Below are positions 34,264 to 46,963 of a DNA stretch of 64,000 bases, one piece after another. The first letter of the stretch is position 1. Every line of letters starts with the position of its first letter. The notes under the pieces are model-generated. The model had not been told where the DNA came from. It ran no database searches and saw only the letters and a list, made by a program, of their open reading frames with translations. This stretch comes from Bifidobacterium asteroides (GTDB taxonomy: Bacteria > Actinomycetota > Actinomycetes > Actinomycetales > Bifidobacteriaceae). The translations under genes were made by a program, and so were the position numbers. Location: NCBI RefSeq assembly GCF_003202695.1, contig NZ_QGLL01000009.1, positions 124,001 to 188,000 on the forward strand, written 5' to 3'.

Positions 34264-34560
34264 TCAGGAGCGTTGTCCCTGAGCAGCGTCCTCCAGGTAG
34301 TGGTCCACGGCCACAGTCAGCTTGTTGCTGTCGAAGGAGGCGAATCCGCCGTCCACATGGAAGGACTGACGACCGCCATCAGTGGCCTGAACCCGGATAT
34401 TGCCCTCCTGCAGCAGGGTCAGCACCGGCTCATGGTCAGACATGATGCCCATGGACCCTTGGGTGCCGGGCACGGTGACCGACCGCGCCTGACCCGACCA
34501 AATGGGCCTGTCTGCCGAGACGATGTTGACCTGCATGGAGGCCTTGCCCGTGTCCGCCAT
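34264..34560 (-). CDS. atpC: F1Fo ATP synthase epsilon subunit (short form)
   Basis: The 98-residue protein has only the N-terminal beta-sandwich of epsilon: ASMQVNIVSADRPIWSGQARSVTVPG, then MSDHEPVLTLL and FHVDGGFASFDSNKLTV. The C-terminal helical domain, which inhibits ATP hydrolysis in E. coli and Bacillus enzymes, is absent. The ATG at 34560 lies 2 bases beyond the atpD stop; the 11-codon longer frame overlaps atpD and is rejected. It is the last gene of the operon. Confidence 0.94.
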   Translation of the reverse strand: MADTGKASMQVNIVSADRPIWSGQARSVTVPGTQGSMGIMSDHEPVLTLLQEGNIRVQATDGGRQSFHVDGGFASFDSNKLTVAVDHYLEDAAQGQRS

Positions 34561-34562
34561 GA

Positions 34563-37006
<2,444 letters not shown>

Positions 37007-37009
37007 GGT

Positions 37010-38668
37010 CTACCGCTTCCCAGCCTTGCTGCCGCTCTTGCCATCGGCCACCAGCTTCTCCTGCTGGACGGCTACCGGCTGCTCCTGCTCCTGGTCGGCT
37101 TTGCGCCCGTCCAAGGTCTGGCCCTTGTGGGTCACGAAAGTCTTGGCGAACTCGTCCACGGCCTTGTCCAAGGCCTTTTCCGTATCGTCGGTGAAGTCCT
37201 CCGTGTCACGAATGGTCTTGAGGACGTCGGTGTTGTGGTCCAGATAGTCCAGGAGTCCCGACTCAAAGGGCAGCACATCCTCCAGGTCCAGGTCATCCAG
37301 CTTGCCATGGGTGCCCACCCAGACGGAAACGACCTGCTTCTCCATGGAGTAGGGCGTGAACTGGGGCTGCTTGAGCAACTCGGTCAGCCTAGCGCCACGG
37401 GTCAGCTGAGCCTTGGAGGCCGAATCCAGATCCGAGGCAAACATGGCGAAGGACTGCAGGGAGCGGTACTGAGCCAAGGAGATCTTCAGGGTCGAGGAGA
37501 CCTTCTTCAGAGCCTTGGTCTGTGCGGCGCCGCCCACGCGGGAGACGGAGATGCCCACGTCCACGGCAGGACGCTGGTTGGCATTGAACAGATCGGACTG
37601 CAGGAAGATCTGCCCGTCGGTGATGGAGATCACGTTGGTCGGAATGTAGGCCGAGACGTCGTTGGCCTTGGTCTCGATGATGGGCAGGCCGGTCATGGAT
37701 CCGCCGCCCAGATCATCGGAGAGCTTCGCGCAGCGCTCCAGCAAACGCGAATGCAGGTAGAAGACGTCGCCAGGGTAAGCCTCACGCCCCGGCGGACGAC
37801 GCAGCAGCAGGGAGATTGACCGGTAGGCCTCGGCCTGCTTGCTCAGGTCGTCGAAGACGATCAGGACGTGCTTGCCGCCGTACATCCAGTGCTGGCCGAT
37901 GGCCGAACCGGTGTAAGGGGCTATGTACTTGAAGCCTGCCGAGTCGGAAGCCGGGGAGGCCACAATGGTGGTGTACTCCATGGCGCCGGCCTCTTCCAGG
38001 GAGGAACGGACCGAGGCAATGGTGGTGCCCTTCTGGCCGATGGCCACATAGATGCACCGCACCTGCTTCTTGGGATCTCCGGACTCCCAGTTGCGCTTCT
38101 GATTGATGATGGTGTCGATGGCGATGGCCGTCTTGCCGGTCTGCCGGTCGCCGATGATCAGCTGGCGCTGACCGCGGCCGATGGGTGTCATGGCGTCGAT
38201 GGCCTTGATGCCGGTGGCCAGGGGCTCGTCGACGGGATGCCGGTGCATGACGTCGGGGGCCTGAGCCTCCAGAATTCTGCGGCCCTCGCTCTTGATTTCG
38301 CCCAGCCCGTCAATGGGCTCGCCCAGGGGGTTGACCGTACGCCCCAGATAGCCGTCGCCGACGGGCACCGAAAGCACCTCGCCGGTCCTGTGGACTTCCT
38401 GGCCCTCTTCGACGCCTGCGAAGTCGCCCAGGATGACCACGCCGATCTCGCGGGCGTCCAGGTTGAAGGCCAGACCCAGCGTGCCGTCCTCAAAGGTCAG
38501 CAGCTCGTTGGCCATGCAACCAGGCAGTCCCTCCACATGCGCAATGCCGTCACCAGCGGTACGGACGTATCCCACCTCCTGGGTGGGGGTGTCCGTCGGC
38601 TTGTAAGACTCGACGAACTGGTCGAGCGCCTTGCGCACCACGGCGGGATCAATGGTCATTTCTGCCAT
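37010..38668 (-). CDS. atpA: F1Fo ATP synthase alpha subunit
   Basis: The 552-residue subunit has Walker [14 protein letters not shown], the Ser-rich [13 protein letters not shown] segment and the [15 protein letters not shown] stretch. The C-terminal ~30 residues (Gln/Lys-rich) extend past the E. coli end, as in other actinobacteria. AAGGAG lies 5 bases before the ATG at 38668; a GTG two codons upstream is less well placed. Confidence 0.98.
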   Translation of the reverse strand: MAEMTIDPAVVRKALDQFVESYKPTDTPTQEVGYVRTAGDGIAHVEGLPGCMANELLTFEDGTLGLAFNLDAREIGVVILGDFAGVEEGQEVHRTGEVLSVPVGDGYLGRTVNPLGEPIDGLGEIKSEGRRILEAQAPDVMHRHPVDEPLATGIKAIDAMTPIGRGQRQLIIGDRQTGKTAIAIDTIINQKRNWESGDPKKQVRCIYVAIGQKGTTIASVRSSLEEAGAMEYTTIVASPASDSAGFKYIAPYTGSAIGQHWMYGGKHVLIVFDDLSKQAEAYRSISLLLRRPPGREAYPGDVFYLHSRLLERCAKLSDDLGGGSMTGLPIIETKANDVSAYIPTNVISITDGQIFLQSDLFNANQRPAVDVGISVSRVGGAAQTKALKKVSSTLKISLAQYRSLQSFAMFASDLDSASKAQLTRGARLTELLKQPQFTPYSMEKQVVSVWVGTHGKLDDLDLEDVLPFESGLLDYLDHNTDVLKTIRDTEDFTDDTEKALDKAVDEFAKTFVTHKGQTLDGRKADQEQEQPVAVQQEKLVADGKSGSKAGKR

Positions 38669-38714
38669 GATCACTCCTTATTTCTGTTCTTGTTCAAGTC
38701 TTTAGGCTCCCTGC

Positions 38715-39542
38715 TCATCCTGCCACGGCCATCCGCCGGTTCAGGTGCTTCAGCTGGGTGGCCACCGTGCCGTCTGTGGAGACCGAGCCGTACTGGACTT
38801 TCATGCCGCCCAGTACCGAGGGGTCGACCACCGAGTTGATGTGAACCGGCTTACCCAGCTTGCGCCCGTAGACCTCCTGCAGGCGGCTGATCTGCTCATC
38901 CTTCATGGAGACCGCCGTAGTGACGGTGACCATGACCTGGTCCATGTGCTCAGAGAAGCGATCCACCAGCCAGACAATGGTGTCCGGAAAACGCCGTCCG
39001 CGCAGATCGATTGTGGCGTTCAGAGCCATCTGCTCGGTGACCTCATGCAAATGCTGCCCGTCCAGGAGCGCCCTGAGCAGATCGGCTCGGGCCGTGGAAT
39101 CACTGTACTCGTCCGAGAGCCGGAAGAGCACCAGGGGCATGCCAAGCAGAGCCGAATGAATTTCAGCCAATTCTCCGGCCACCTGGTTGGTAATGCCGAG
39201 AGCATCAGTGTAATAGCTGGCTGCGTCCACCGCCATGTCCTCAGCCGCGTTGGCGATGTGCACGACACGACTCCACTGACGATCAGCCAGGTCATGGAGA
39301 ATATCCACAGTCAGCGGATCGGCCTTGTCAGTCAGGATGGTGTCGATTACGCGCCACTTGTCCTCTGACGGACGGGAGGGATCGGTCAGTGCACGCTCCA
39401 GAGGCCTGTTGGCATCGAGCAGAGTCACGAAAGCATAGAGCTCCGAAGCCACACGGAGGGCATCTTTCCCCTTGCTCTTGAGCAAAGGAGCATACTTGGC
39501 CCTGGTCTCCTTGTCGGAGCTCAGCGAAGTCTCTCCCCGCAT
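38715..39542 (-). CDS. atpH: F1Fo ATP synthase delta subunit
   Basis: The 275-residue stator protein has the delta C-terminal motif GKPVHINSVVDPSVLGGMKVQYG, and the helical N-terminal domain precedes it. The length fits actinobacterial delta (about 270), longer than the ~180 of E. coli. It lies between atpF and atpA. Confidence 0.95.
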   Translation of the reverse strand: MRGETSLSSDKETRAKYAPLLKSKGKDALRVASELYAFVTLLDANRPLERALTDPSRPSEDKWRVIDTILTDKADPLTVDILHDLADRQWSRVVHIANAAEDMAVDAASYYTDALGITNQVAGELAEIHSALLGMPLVLFRLSDEYSDSTARADLLRALLDGQHLHEVTEQMALNATIDLRGRRFPDTIVWLVDRFSEHMDQVMVTVTTAVSMKDEQISRLQEVYGRKLGKPVHINSVVDPSVLGGMKVQYGSVSTDGTVATQLKHLNRRMAVAG

Positions 39543-39593
39543 GTCACCTCCCCTTTCGCGGAACGGTCGTTCCCGTCATTCGCCGATCCGTCA

Positions 39594-40136
39594 TCATGCC
39601 TGCCGCTTGTCCGAGGACTGTCCATCCTGGTCCGCGATGATCGAGTCGATCATGGAGGACTGCACGGCACCATCCTGAAGCTGCGAGCCCAGGATCTTTC
39701 CGGCAAGAGCCGTAGCCAGCGTACCCACCTCGCCCTTGAGCGAGACCAGCGCCTGCTGCTGCTGGGACTGGATGGAGCGCTGGGCGTTCTCAGTGATCTG
39801 GTTGGCCTCGGTCTCGGCGCGGGACCTGGCATCAGCCACGATCCTGGAAGCCTCGGCCCGGGCGTCATCCCGAATTTGGGAAGCCTCAACACGAGCCTTG
39901 CTCAGCTGATCCTGATACTGCTTACGGGCCTGATCCGCTTCCTCACGAGCCTTGGCGGCCTTCTGGATGTTGCCCTCGATCTTAGTCGAGCGCTCATCGA
40001 AGATGGCCTGGAACTTGGGCATGAAGAACTTATAGAAGAAGACGGCCAAGATGACCAGGATGACCAGCGACCAGAAGATATCGTAAATCGGAGGAATAAA
40101 CAGCTTGATCCCTTCGCCTGCCGCTAGAGCATACAT
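39594..40136 (-). CDS. atpF: F1Fo ATP synthase b subunit
   Basis: The 180-residue protein has one N-terminal membrane helix (~18-38, FWSLVILVILAVFFYKFFMP) and a long charged alpha-helical stalk with Ala/Glu/Arg/Gln periodicity (DERSTKIEGNIQKAAKAREE). It forms the peripheral stalk with delta. Confidence 0.95.
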   Translation of the reverse strand: MYALAAGEGIKLFIPPIYDIFWSLVILVILAVFFYKFFMPKFQAIFDERSTKIEGNIQKAAKAREEADQARKQYQDQLSKARVEASQIRDDARAEASRIVADARSRAETEANQITENAQRSIQSQQQQALVSLKGEVGTLATALAGKILGSQLQDGAVQSSMIDSIIADQDGQSSDKRQA

Positions 40137-40186
40137 TGGCTCCTCCTTTCCTTTATCGAAGCCGGATCATGCAAGAATCGCACGGC

Positions 40187-40414
<228 letters not shown>

Positions 40415-40545
40415 TTATTTTCCTTTCCTCCACCGTTGCCGGTTCTTGTATTGTGGTTCGGCCCCGACCCCCGTCTACTGGTCGGAACCAACGAATATGT
40501 AGACTGCGACCGCTTAAAACGCCGACCGCGGCTTGTTCTTTTCGC

Positions 40546-41361
40546 TCAACCTTCTTCAGGGTAACTCATGGAGATGTAAACCGTGGTCAGGATGGCGAAG
40601 ATGTAGGCCTGAAGGGCCGCCACGAAGATTTCAAAGGCCGTCAGGGCGAAGCCCAGAACGAACCAGCCCACGCCAGCCAGGGCCAACACCTTATTGCTGG
40701 CCTCAACAATGTAGAACTGGGTAAAGGCTAGAGTAACCGCCACCAGCAGATGACCGGCGATCATGTTGGCGAAGAGTCGGATGGTCAGAGAGGCCGGCTT
40801 GACGATGACCATCTCCAGAAGCTGGATGGGCGTCAGGATGATATAGAGGGGCCAGGGCACACCCGCTGGGAAGAGCTCCGACTTGAAATAGCCCCAGACG
40901 CCCTGCTCACGGAATCCCGCTGCCATGTACTGGCAGAAAGTCCAGATGGCGAAAACCAGAGGCATGGTGATAGTGGCCGTGGCCGCTATGTTCATGCCTG
41001 GCACGATGCCGCAGAGGTTGAAGACCAAGATGGTCAAGAAGATGGTCGTGATCATGGGCACGTAGCGCTTGCCACGAATTTCGCCCAAGGTGTCATAGAC
41101 GACCGAGTCACGGATGAACTCGATGACCCACTCAATGGCCCCCTGCCAGCGGGAAGGGATCAGCTTGGCCCTTGCGGCAGTGATTCCAAGCACCAGAAGA
41201 ATGATGACCATGGCCACGAACCTGATCAGGATGATCCGGTTCATGGCAAAGGGCGTTCCCTGGAAAAGAATCTCAGGAGGCAGGAAATCTTCGATGGAAG
41301 GCAGCTCGCTCGGCTTGGCCATGGCCAGACTGAAAGCTTCACTTCCCATTGCCTCTAGCAT
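40546..41361 (-). CDS. atpB: F1Fo ATP synthase a subunit
   Basis: The 271-residue membrane subunit has five to six helices with the essential Arg in PASLTIRLFANMIAGHLL and the conserved Asn-rich LVFNLCGIVPG. It is the first gene of atpBEFHAGDC. AGGAGGCG sits 7 bases before the ATG, and a -10-like TATAGT lies 28 bases upstream. No atpI is seen before it. Confidence 0.96.
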   Translation of the reverse strand: MLEAMGSEAFSLAMAKPSELPSIEDFLPPEILFQGTPFAMNRIILIRFVAMVIILLVLGITAARAKLIPSRWQGAIEWVIEFIRDSVVYDTLGEIRGKRYVPMITTIFLTILVFNLCGIVPGMNIAATATITMPLVFAIWTFCQYMAAGFREQGVWGYFKSELFPAGVPWPLYIILTPIQLLEMVIVKPASLTIRLFANMIAGHLLVAVTLAFTQFYIVEASNKVLALAGVGWFVLGFALTAFEIFVAALQAYIFAILTTVYISMSYPEEG

Positions 41362-41389
41362 CTATCGCCTCCTGAACGACACAGTGAAC

Positions 41390-41395
41390 ACTATA
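41390..41395 (-). promoter_or_regulatory. Candidate -10 element of the atp operon
   Basis: TATAGT on the minus strand would give a short leader of about 22 bases ahead of atpB, which has a strong ribosome-binding site. No clear -35 is seen. Confidence 0.35.
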
Positions 41396-41552
41396 GCGCG
41401 CATGCGACTCATGGCTGCACCGTATGGGTAGTGTAGCCCACACCAAGAGCCACGGTAACCATACATTCATCCAGTGTGCCACAGATGGTGCCCGAAGGTC
41501 GAATCTGCCCCGCGGTGCAGACAGGCTGATGACGAATGAGATTCAATTGTCA

Positions 41553-42599
41553 TCAACTATCAACAGCTCCAGGAATAAGCCCGTACCCGTCACCAGCCAA
41601 GGGACGATACCCGTCAGCACGTGGGCGTCCAGGAGCGTGCCTGATGGATCTGTCGGTGCCTAGTCGACCCGCCGCCCGCAGGGTCGGCACCTGGTCCAAG
41701 TCATAGGGGGTGGTCTCGTATACCCAGTTCAGCCAGTTGCGCCAGAGCAGGTTGGCATGTGCCCGCCAGGAAAAGACCGGCTCCAGTCTGGGATTGTCAT
41801 GGGGGTAGTAGTTGACCGGGAAAGGCACCTGGTCCAGACCCTTGGCCATGTCGCGCTGGTACTCATGGGCCAAAGTGCCACGGTCGTACTCCCAGTGGCC
41901 CAGCACGAAGATCTCTGAGAAATCCTGGGTGCTGATAAGCCCGGGACCAGACTGGGGACCCCAGGTCAGCACCTGCAGATCCGGGCAGGCCCGCACCTGG
42001 TCCTCATCCACCCCGGCCCAGCGGGAGTGGGGCTGCAGGGCGATCTCGTCGAAGCCATTGGTAATGAAGCAGTACTCGTCTTGCAGGTACTGGGGGAAGA
42101 CCCCGAAGACCTTGCGATCCAGGTTGCGCTTGGCAATGCCATGGCGGTAGTAGAGCCCGGCCATGGCCCCCCAGCACAAGTACATAGTGGAGAAAACATG
42201 GGTGGATGCCCAGTCCAGAATATGGGTCAGCTCATCCCAGTAGTCGACCTGCTCGAAGTCCATCTGCTCCACCGGGGCGCCCGTCACGACCAGACCGTCA
42301 TAGCAGTTGTCCCGGAATGAGTCCAGATTCTCGTAGAACTTGACCAAGTGATCCATGCTGGTGTGCATGGCCTGATGGGTGGAGGTCTTCATGAAGTCGA
42401 TCTCCACCTGAAGCGGCGACTTGGAGATCAGCCGCAGCAGCTGGGTCTCGGTCTGCACCTTGGTAGGCATCAGGTTGAGGATGACCAGCTTGAGCGGACG
42501 CATCTCCTGGCGCTCCGCCTCGTGGCTTTCCAGGGCGAAGATGCGCTCCGAATCCAGGATGGATCTGGCCGGCAATCCGGTGGGGATGGTGATAGGCAT
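41553..42599 (-). CDS. metA: Homoserine O-acyltransferase MetA
   Basis: The 348-residue protein starts MPITIPTGLPA and has the MetA landmarks LKLVILNLMPTK, the oxyanion region GAPVEQMDFEQVDYWDEL, the nucleophile Cys in STMYLCWGAMAGLYY, and the catalytic His/Glu in FVLGHWEYDRGTLAHEY. It acylates homoserine (acetyl or succinyl donor not decided here) for methionine synthesis, fitting hom in the same window. The frame extends 44 codons further upstream into the tRNA promoter and is not used. GATAAT lies 6 bases before the ATG. Confidence 0.95.
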   Translation of the reverse strand: MPITIPTGLPARSILDSERIFALESHEAERQEMRPLKLVILNLMPTKVQTETQLLRLISKSPLQVEIDFMKTSTHQAMHTSMDHLVKFYENLDSFRDNCYDGLVVTGAPVEQMDFEQVDYWDELTHILDWASTHVFSTMYLCWGAMAGLYYRHGIAKRNLDRKVFGVFPQYLQDEYCFITNGFDEIALQPHSRWAGVDEDQVRACPDLQVLTWGPQSGPGLISTQDFSEIFVLGHWEYDRGTLAHEYQRDMAKGLDQVPFPVNYYPHDNPRLEPVFSWRAHANLLWRNWLNWVYETTPYDLDQVPTLRAAGRLGTDRSIRHAPGRPRADGYRPLAGDGYGLIPGAVDS

Positions 42600-42605
42600 G
42601 GCTCC

Positions 42606-42611
42606 ATTATC
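42606..42611 (-). promoter_or_regulatory. Leaderless-type -10 element of metA
   Basis: GATAAT, one base from the consensus, lies 6 bases before the metA ATG. Confidence 0.5.
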
Positions 42612-42640
42612 TCCCAAGTAAAGCCTGCCCACACACGGAC

Positions 42641-42668
42641 TTGACAAGTGCGTTGGAATCCGTAACAT
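42641..42668 (+). promoter_or_regulatory. Promoter of the initiator tRNA gene
   Basis: A perfect TTGACA (42641-42646) is followed after 16 bases by TAACAT (42663-42668). The start should fall near 42675, about 20 bases before the tRNA. Confidence 0.65.
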
Positions 42669-42694
42669 AGATAACTGCTGTGTCGCACAGCCGA

Positions 42695-42771
42695 CGCGGG
42701 GTGGAGCAGTTCGGTAGCTCGCTGGGCTCATAACCCAGAGGTCTCAGGTTCAAATCCTGACCCCGCTACCA
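42695..42771 (+). tRNA. Initiator tRNA-fMet (anticodon CAT)
   Basis: The anticodon arm CTGGG-CTCATAA-CCCAG has the three G-C pairs and the first acceptor pair is a mismatch (C against T), both marks of the initiator tRNA. The T-loop is TTCAAAT and CCA is encoded at 42769-42771. Confidence 0.95.
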
Positions 42772-42773
42772 GT

Positions 42774-42804
42774 AAGGCTCGGATTCATCTGGATTCCGAG
42801 CCTT
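42774..42804 (+). terminator. Terminator after tRNA-fMet
   Basis: AAGGCTCGGA (42774-42783) pairs with TCCGAGCCTT (42795-42804), followed by TGTTGCTG. The T tract is short. Confidence 0.6.
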
Positions 42805-42944
42805 TGTTGCTGTCTTGGCGTGCCTGTCGCCGATCAGAACAGTTGCCGACATGGTGCAGCCAGTCATAGCTGAACGACTCGACCGTAAAAGTCAGAGACA
42901 GCTGTCTGCATTCAACTCCTCACTTGGCTGCACCATTCACGTTC

Positions 42945-44471
42945 TCAGGCTCCTATGGCTTTGGACTTCTTTGCTTCGTCGAACTTGGCCTTCATGGTCT
43001 CATTGTTTCTGGTCAGTCTTCGTATGGTCACGTCCTGCGCCTTGTTGTTGGCCAGACGAAGCTGGTTCTCAGAGCCCAGCAGGGCATCCTTGATCTTGTT
43101 CAGGTGGTTGATGGATTTATCGATCTCCTCTACTGCATTCTTGAACTTTTTCGAGGCGATTTCGTAATTGCGGCCAAAAGCGTTCTTGAAGGAGTCCAGC
43201 TCTTCCTCAAAATGCGTTATATCGATGTTCTGCGCCCTCTCCTCTTCAAGTTCATTCTTGTATTGCAGAGAGTTCTTGGCGGCATCCCGGAGCAGGGTGA
43301 TTATCGGAATGAAGAACTGGGGACGGACAACATACATTTTCGGGTAGCGATAAGAGACATCCACGATACCCGTGTTGTACAGGTCGCTGTCAGGCTCCAG
43401 CAGGGAGACCATGATGGCATATTCGCAGTCCTTCTCTCGCCTGTCCTTGTCGAGCTCCTTGAAGAAGTCCTCGTTCTTGTGCTTGGTGGAGGTGGTGTCC
43501 ATCTCGTTTTTCATTTCGAACATGATGGACACGATCTCCGTGCCGGAATCGTCCCAGTCGCGGAAGATGAAGTCGCCCTTGCTGCCCGTCCTGGCATCGT
43601 TGTCCTTCTCGAAGTAGGCATGAGGAAAGGCCGTGGACCGCAGCTTGTTGAACTCGATCTGGCAATGCTGCTCAAGCGTCTCCCCCACCATCTTGGTAGA
43701 CAGCTTCGCCTTCAGATCACGCAGCCGCTCAATCTGATCGTCACGGTCCTGGATCTGGACCTCGTAACGCTCCTTGAGCGACTTGGCCTCGACCTTGCTC
43801 TGCAGCTCGACCTTGTCCAGACTGCTTTTCAGCTCAGCTATCTCGGAATCCTTATCTGCAGCAACCGCCTGCAGCTGCGACTTCAGCTGCTCCTTGGAGA
43901 GCCTCTCCTCCGACTCCTTCTCAAGCTGCAGCCTCTCAAGCCTGCCCTTGAAATCGTCCCGCTCCTTCTCCACCGGACTCAGAGCCTGAGCAAGCTCCTG
44001 CTTCTTCTGCAACTCAAAAGCATCCAGCCGATTCTGCAATTTGACGATCTGGGCGTCTTTGTCCGCTGCCGCCTTCTGCAGCTCACTCTTGGAATTAGCC
44101 TCTGCCAGATCAAGCGCCTGCTGCTTCTCCGACTCTGCCTTGTCCAGCTTGGCGCTCAGATCGTCCTTCTCCTTTTCGACCTTCCTCAAGGCTTCTGAAA
44201 CAGCCAGTTCCTTAGCGGCTTGCTCGGACTTCAGCTTTGCCTGCAACTCCTGTATCTGGGCATCCTTTGCGCTTTTGGTCTTCTGCAGCGTCTGCTCGGC
44301 CTGCGCCTGATCCAGTTCGCGGATCTTGCTATTCTCGCGTTCAGCCTGCTCAAGCCGTTCATGAAGCTGCCTGTCAAAATCCTTGTCACGTACCTGCTTC
44401 AGAATATCGGCGTATCCGGCCTCATCGATGGTGAACGCGGTTCCGCATTTGGGGCAAATAATCTCGGGCAT
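42945..44471 (-). CDS. DUF2130 coiled-coil protein
   Basis: The 508-residue protein starts with one zinc-type pair (ICPKCGTAF), then ~200 residues (about 40-245) of Glu/Lys/Gln/Leu-rich heptads predicted as a long coiled coil. The DUF2130 core follows ([45 protein letters not shown] and [11 protein letters not shown]). That core, with its Asp and Glu/Lys-like residues, recalls a PD-(D/E)xK nuclease fold; this is inference. The first codon of the frame is a GTG two codons earlier; the ATG is better placed behind AAGG. Confidence 0.85.
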   Translation of the reverse strand: MPEIICPKCGTAFTIDEAGYADILKQVRDKDFDRQLHERLEQAERENSKIRELDQAQAEQTLQKTKSAKDAQIQELQAKLKSEQAAKELAVSEALRKVEKEKDDLSAKLDKAESEKQQALDLAEANSKSELQKAAADKDAQIVKLQNRLDAFELQKKQELAQALSPVEKERDDFKGRLERLQLEKESEERLSKEQLKSQLQAVAADKDSEIAELKSSLDKVELQSKVEAKSLKERYEVQIQDRDDQIERLRDLKAKLSTKMVGETLEQHCQIEFNKLRSTAFPHAYFEKDNDARTGSKGDFIFRDWDDSGTEIVSIMFEMKNEMDTTSTKHKNEDFFKELDKDRREKDCEYAIMVSLLEPDSDLYNTGIVDVSYRYPKMYVVRPQFFIPIITLLRDAAKNSLQYKNELEEERAQNIDITHFEEELDSFKNAFGRNYEIASKKFKNAVEEIDKSINHLNKIKDALLGSENQLRLANNKAQDVTIRRLTRNNETMKAKFDEAKKSKAIGA

Positions 44472-44588
44472 CTGCACCTTTCCTTCTAAGCCTCTCTTAA
44501 AACCTATCTTTGCTTCAATCAGTTTGTACTGAAAACTGAGCGACTACGACACTTGATAAACAACTATATTTGACCTATGCCGATGCCA

Positions 44589-45002
44589 TCACAAGGATTC
44601 GATAATCATGGACCAGGTGATGATCTGCCGAATCGCGCCACAGGCGCGGCGATAGTCTCCTGCCTGCCTTGCAGCATCGAAAGCTGCTGCCACGATCGGC
44701 TCTTCAACGCCAGCCGCCTCTGCAATCCACAGTAGCGATGCCGCGTTCTCCAATTTGTTGAAACAATCTTTCGCGCTGTTATTCGGCTTCCGCCGCGAAT
44801 AGGCACCTGATCCGTAGGTTGCGTTATCTGCAAACCACTGCACCATATGCTGTTTTTCTGTTCTTGAACGTACATCCGGCGAATTGCCCACCTCGCGAAT
44901 GTACTTATCGGAATACGGGTAATGCGAGCGCTTGAAACGCAATAAATGCGAAAAAGCAACGCAGCTCATATCATTTCCACTTGCCACGTCAGCCTTCTTC
45001 AT
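44589..45002 (-). CDS. Hypothetical protein (137 residues)
   Basis: I do not recognise this family. The product is rich in aromatic and charged residues (FKRSHYPYSDKYIREVG) with a helical Ala-rich C-terminal half (IVAAAFDAARQAGDYRRACGAIRQIITW). Its AT-richer composition differs from the core genes around it. An alternative ATG lies at 44969. It is isolated between the DUF2130 gene and a gene-free AT-rich stretch, so recent acquisition is possible. Confidence 0.55.
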   Translation of the reverse strand: MKKADVASGNDMSCVAFSHLLRFKRSHYPYSDKYIREVGNSPDVRSRTEKQHMVQWFADNATYGSGAYSRRKPNNSAKDCFNKLENAASLLWIAEAAGVEEPIVAAAFDAARQAGDYRRACGAIRQIITWSMIIESL

Positions 45003-45836
45003 TAAAGGTTAGCTTCAACTGTTCATTAATTGTATCAACTGAGAAAGAGAGCATGTCCAGTTGGAAACCAGCTCAGTCGCAATGCTCAGAACACGTCCAT
45101 TTTCCAAAGACAGGGAATACGAAAAGGGAATACCGCATATGAACGTGTCAATAAACATCAATCATTACCCCTACGGCGGGTATATTCGAAATCCGGTCTC
45201 ACCACAGCTCAGACTCAGGACTTCAAGATTGAGAACCGGCTGATCCAAACCGCTCTCGCAGAATCAAACCATCCTTATCAGCAATTCCAGAGTACCGGAT
45301 CATAGCAACCAGACATACCATAAAAGACTCTTGTCGTTGACAAAGGGCGATAAGAAGACATTGCCTCTATAAATATTACAAATATTATTGTGTTTTCCAA
45401 ATACAGAAAGAGCCAAAGCACATACCAATCGCGATAAGCTATAAAGTGGTACATTCGATTTTTTGAATCCACTGGCCGTCGGTCAGCAATGCTGCCTATA
45501 TCAGCTCTGAAGGACAGGGGACAGCGGAGTCCAGGAAAGCATCTACGCGCTTTTGCTTGCTCAAAAGCTGCTGCGCAAATCCGACTTAGTAAGCCTCAAA
45601 CCCAAATCCCAACCCTTGCTATCAATGAAGACCGCATTCACTCATATTCAAGCTTGTACTGCTTATATTCCTAGTCACAGCTCATAAATGGTAAGCAATA
45701 AAATGCCTTGGATGCCCCTTTGCCTAGTACCCTTTGCGTAGTACTTGTGCGCTCCCAAGCCAAAGAAGTAGACTTCCACCGACTCGAACTTGCTAGCATG
45801 ATTGCATCTGCACCAAGGAAGGCCAAGGGGGTTCAA
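45003..45836. other. AT-richer stretch without a convincing gene
   Basis: About 830 bp with only short open frames and no family similarity that I can see. Base composition is clearly lower in GC than the flanks (for example 45360-45470). It holds the promoter of the aldo/keto reductase near 45795 (TAGCAT) and may be the remnant of a lost or degraded gene. Confidence 0.5.
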
Positions 45837-46844
45837 ATGCAGTACACACAACTGGGCAAGACAGGCATCAACATATCGAAGATCTGCGTGGGGTGCATGA
45901 GCTTCGGCAAACCGGGCACCATGCATGACTGGACATTGGATGAGGAAGGGACTGACGCGGTCGTTGCGCACGCACTGGATCTGGGCATCACCTTTTTCGA
46001 TACAGCCAACGGCTACTCGGCCGGGACCAGTGAAGAGTATCTGGGGAAGGCACTCAAAAGGCATTCAAGCCGCGATCAGGTGGTCATCGCTTCCAAGGTC
46101 TACTTCAACGAAGGGCGGCTCTCTTCCAAGGCCATCCATCGGGAGATCGAAGGGACGCTCAAGCGGCTGGGCACCGACTACCTGGATCTTTATATCATCC
46201 ACAGGTTTGACTATGGAACGCCCATCGAGGAGACCATGGAAGCGCTGAACGACCTGGTCAGCGCAGGCAAGGTGCGAGCACTGGGGGCCTCAGCCATGTA
46301 TGCCAGCCAGTTTCAGGACATGCAAAAAGTCGCCCAGGACAACGGCTGGACCCCTTTCAGCGCCATGGAGAACCACTACAACCTGCTCTACCGGGAGGAC
46401 GAGAAGGACCTGATTCCCTTCTGCAGAAAGACGGACGTCTCACTCATGCCCTACAGCCCTCTGGCTGCCGGCCATCTGACACGTCCCACCTGGACCGCCG
46501 ACACCCTGCGCAGCGCCACTGACAAGGTCTCGCGCGGCAAATACGACCGGGCCGAAGACAACGATCTGACCATCATCGACCGTGTGCAAAAAGTGGCCGA
46601 GCGACATGGCGTACCCATGGCCCAGGTAGCCATCGCCTGGCAGTGGGCCAAAGGCGTCGCCTCACCGATTATCGGCGCCACCAAGGCCCGCCATCTCGAC
46701 GATGCCGTGGCTGCGCTGGATTTGGAGCTCACGCCTGAAGAGATCGCCTCCATGGAGGAGTCCTACCTGCCGCACGAGACAGTGGGAGCCATCGACAGCA
46801 ACCCTCCTGAAGGCGTGGTGCTGCTGGACGCGGAGGAGAATTAA
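45837..46844 (+). CDS. Aldo/keto reductase
   Basis: The 335-residue TIM-barrel protein has the catalytic set: Asp in FFDTANGYSAG with the Tyr, Lys in VVIASKVYF, and His in LYIIHRFDYG. C-terminal NADPH-binding motifs SPIIGATKARHL and AQVAIAWQWAKG are also present. It reduces aldehydes or ketones with NADPH; the natural substrate is unknown. AAGGGG lies 6 bases before the ATG at 45837, and the longer upstream frame is rejected. Confidence 0.93.
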   Translation: MQYTQLGKTGINISKICVGCMSFGKPGTMHDWTLDEEGTDAVVAHALDLGITFFDTANGYSAGTSEEYLGKALKRHSSRDQVVIASKVYFNEGRLSSKAIHREIEGTLKRLGTDYLDLYIIHRFDYGTPIEETMEALNDLVSAGKVRALGASAMYASQFQDMQKVAQDNGWTPFSAMENHYNLLYREDEKDLIPFCRKTDVSLMPYSPLAAGHLTRPTWTADTLRSATDKVSRGKYDRAEDNDLTIIDRVQKVAERHGVPMAQVAIAWQWAKGVASPIIGATKARHLDDAVAALDLELTPEEIASMEESYLPHETVGAIDSNPPEGVVLLDAEEN

Positions 46845-46963
46845 GGCAATCCCCTGGCCTGAAGCGTGGGTGTTGGATCTAATGACTCATGATCTAATGC
46901 CGGGTCATACCTTTATCGCTGTGTCAGACCAAGGGAACAGCTTAAGGACAAGCCCTCATGGGC

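Noticed and set aside
45030-45674. Short open frames in the AT-richer patch (45030-45305, 45278-45472, 45489-45674)
   Set aside because: All are under 95 codons, lack ribosome-binding sites, overlap each other or have no coding-like composition.
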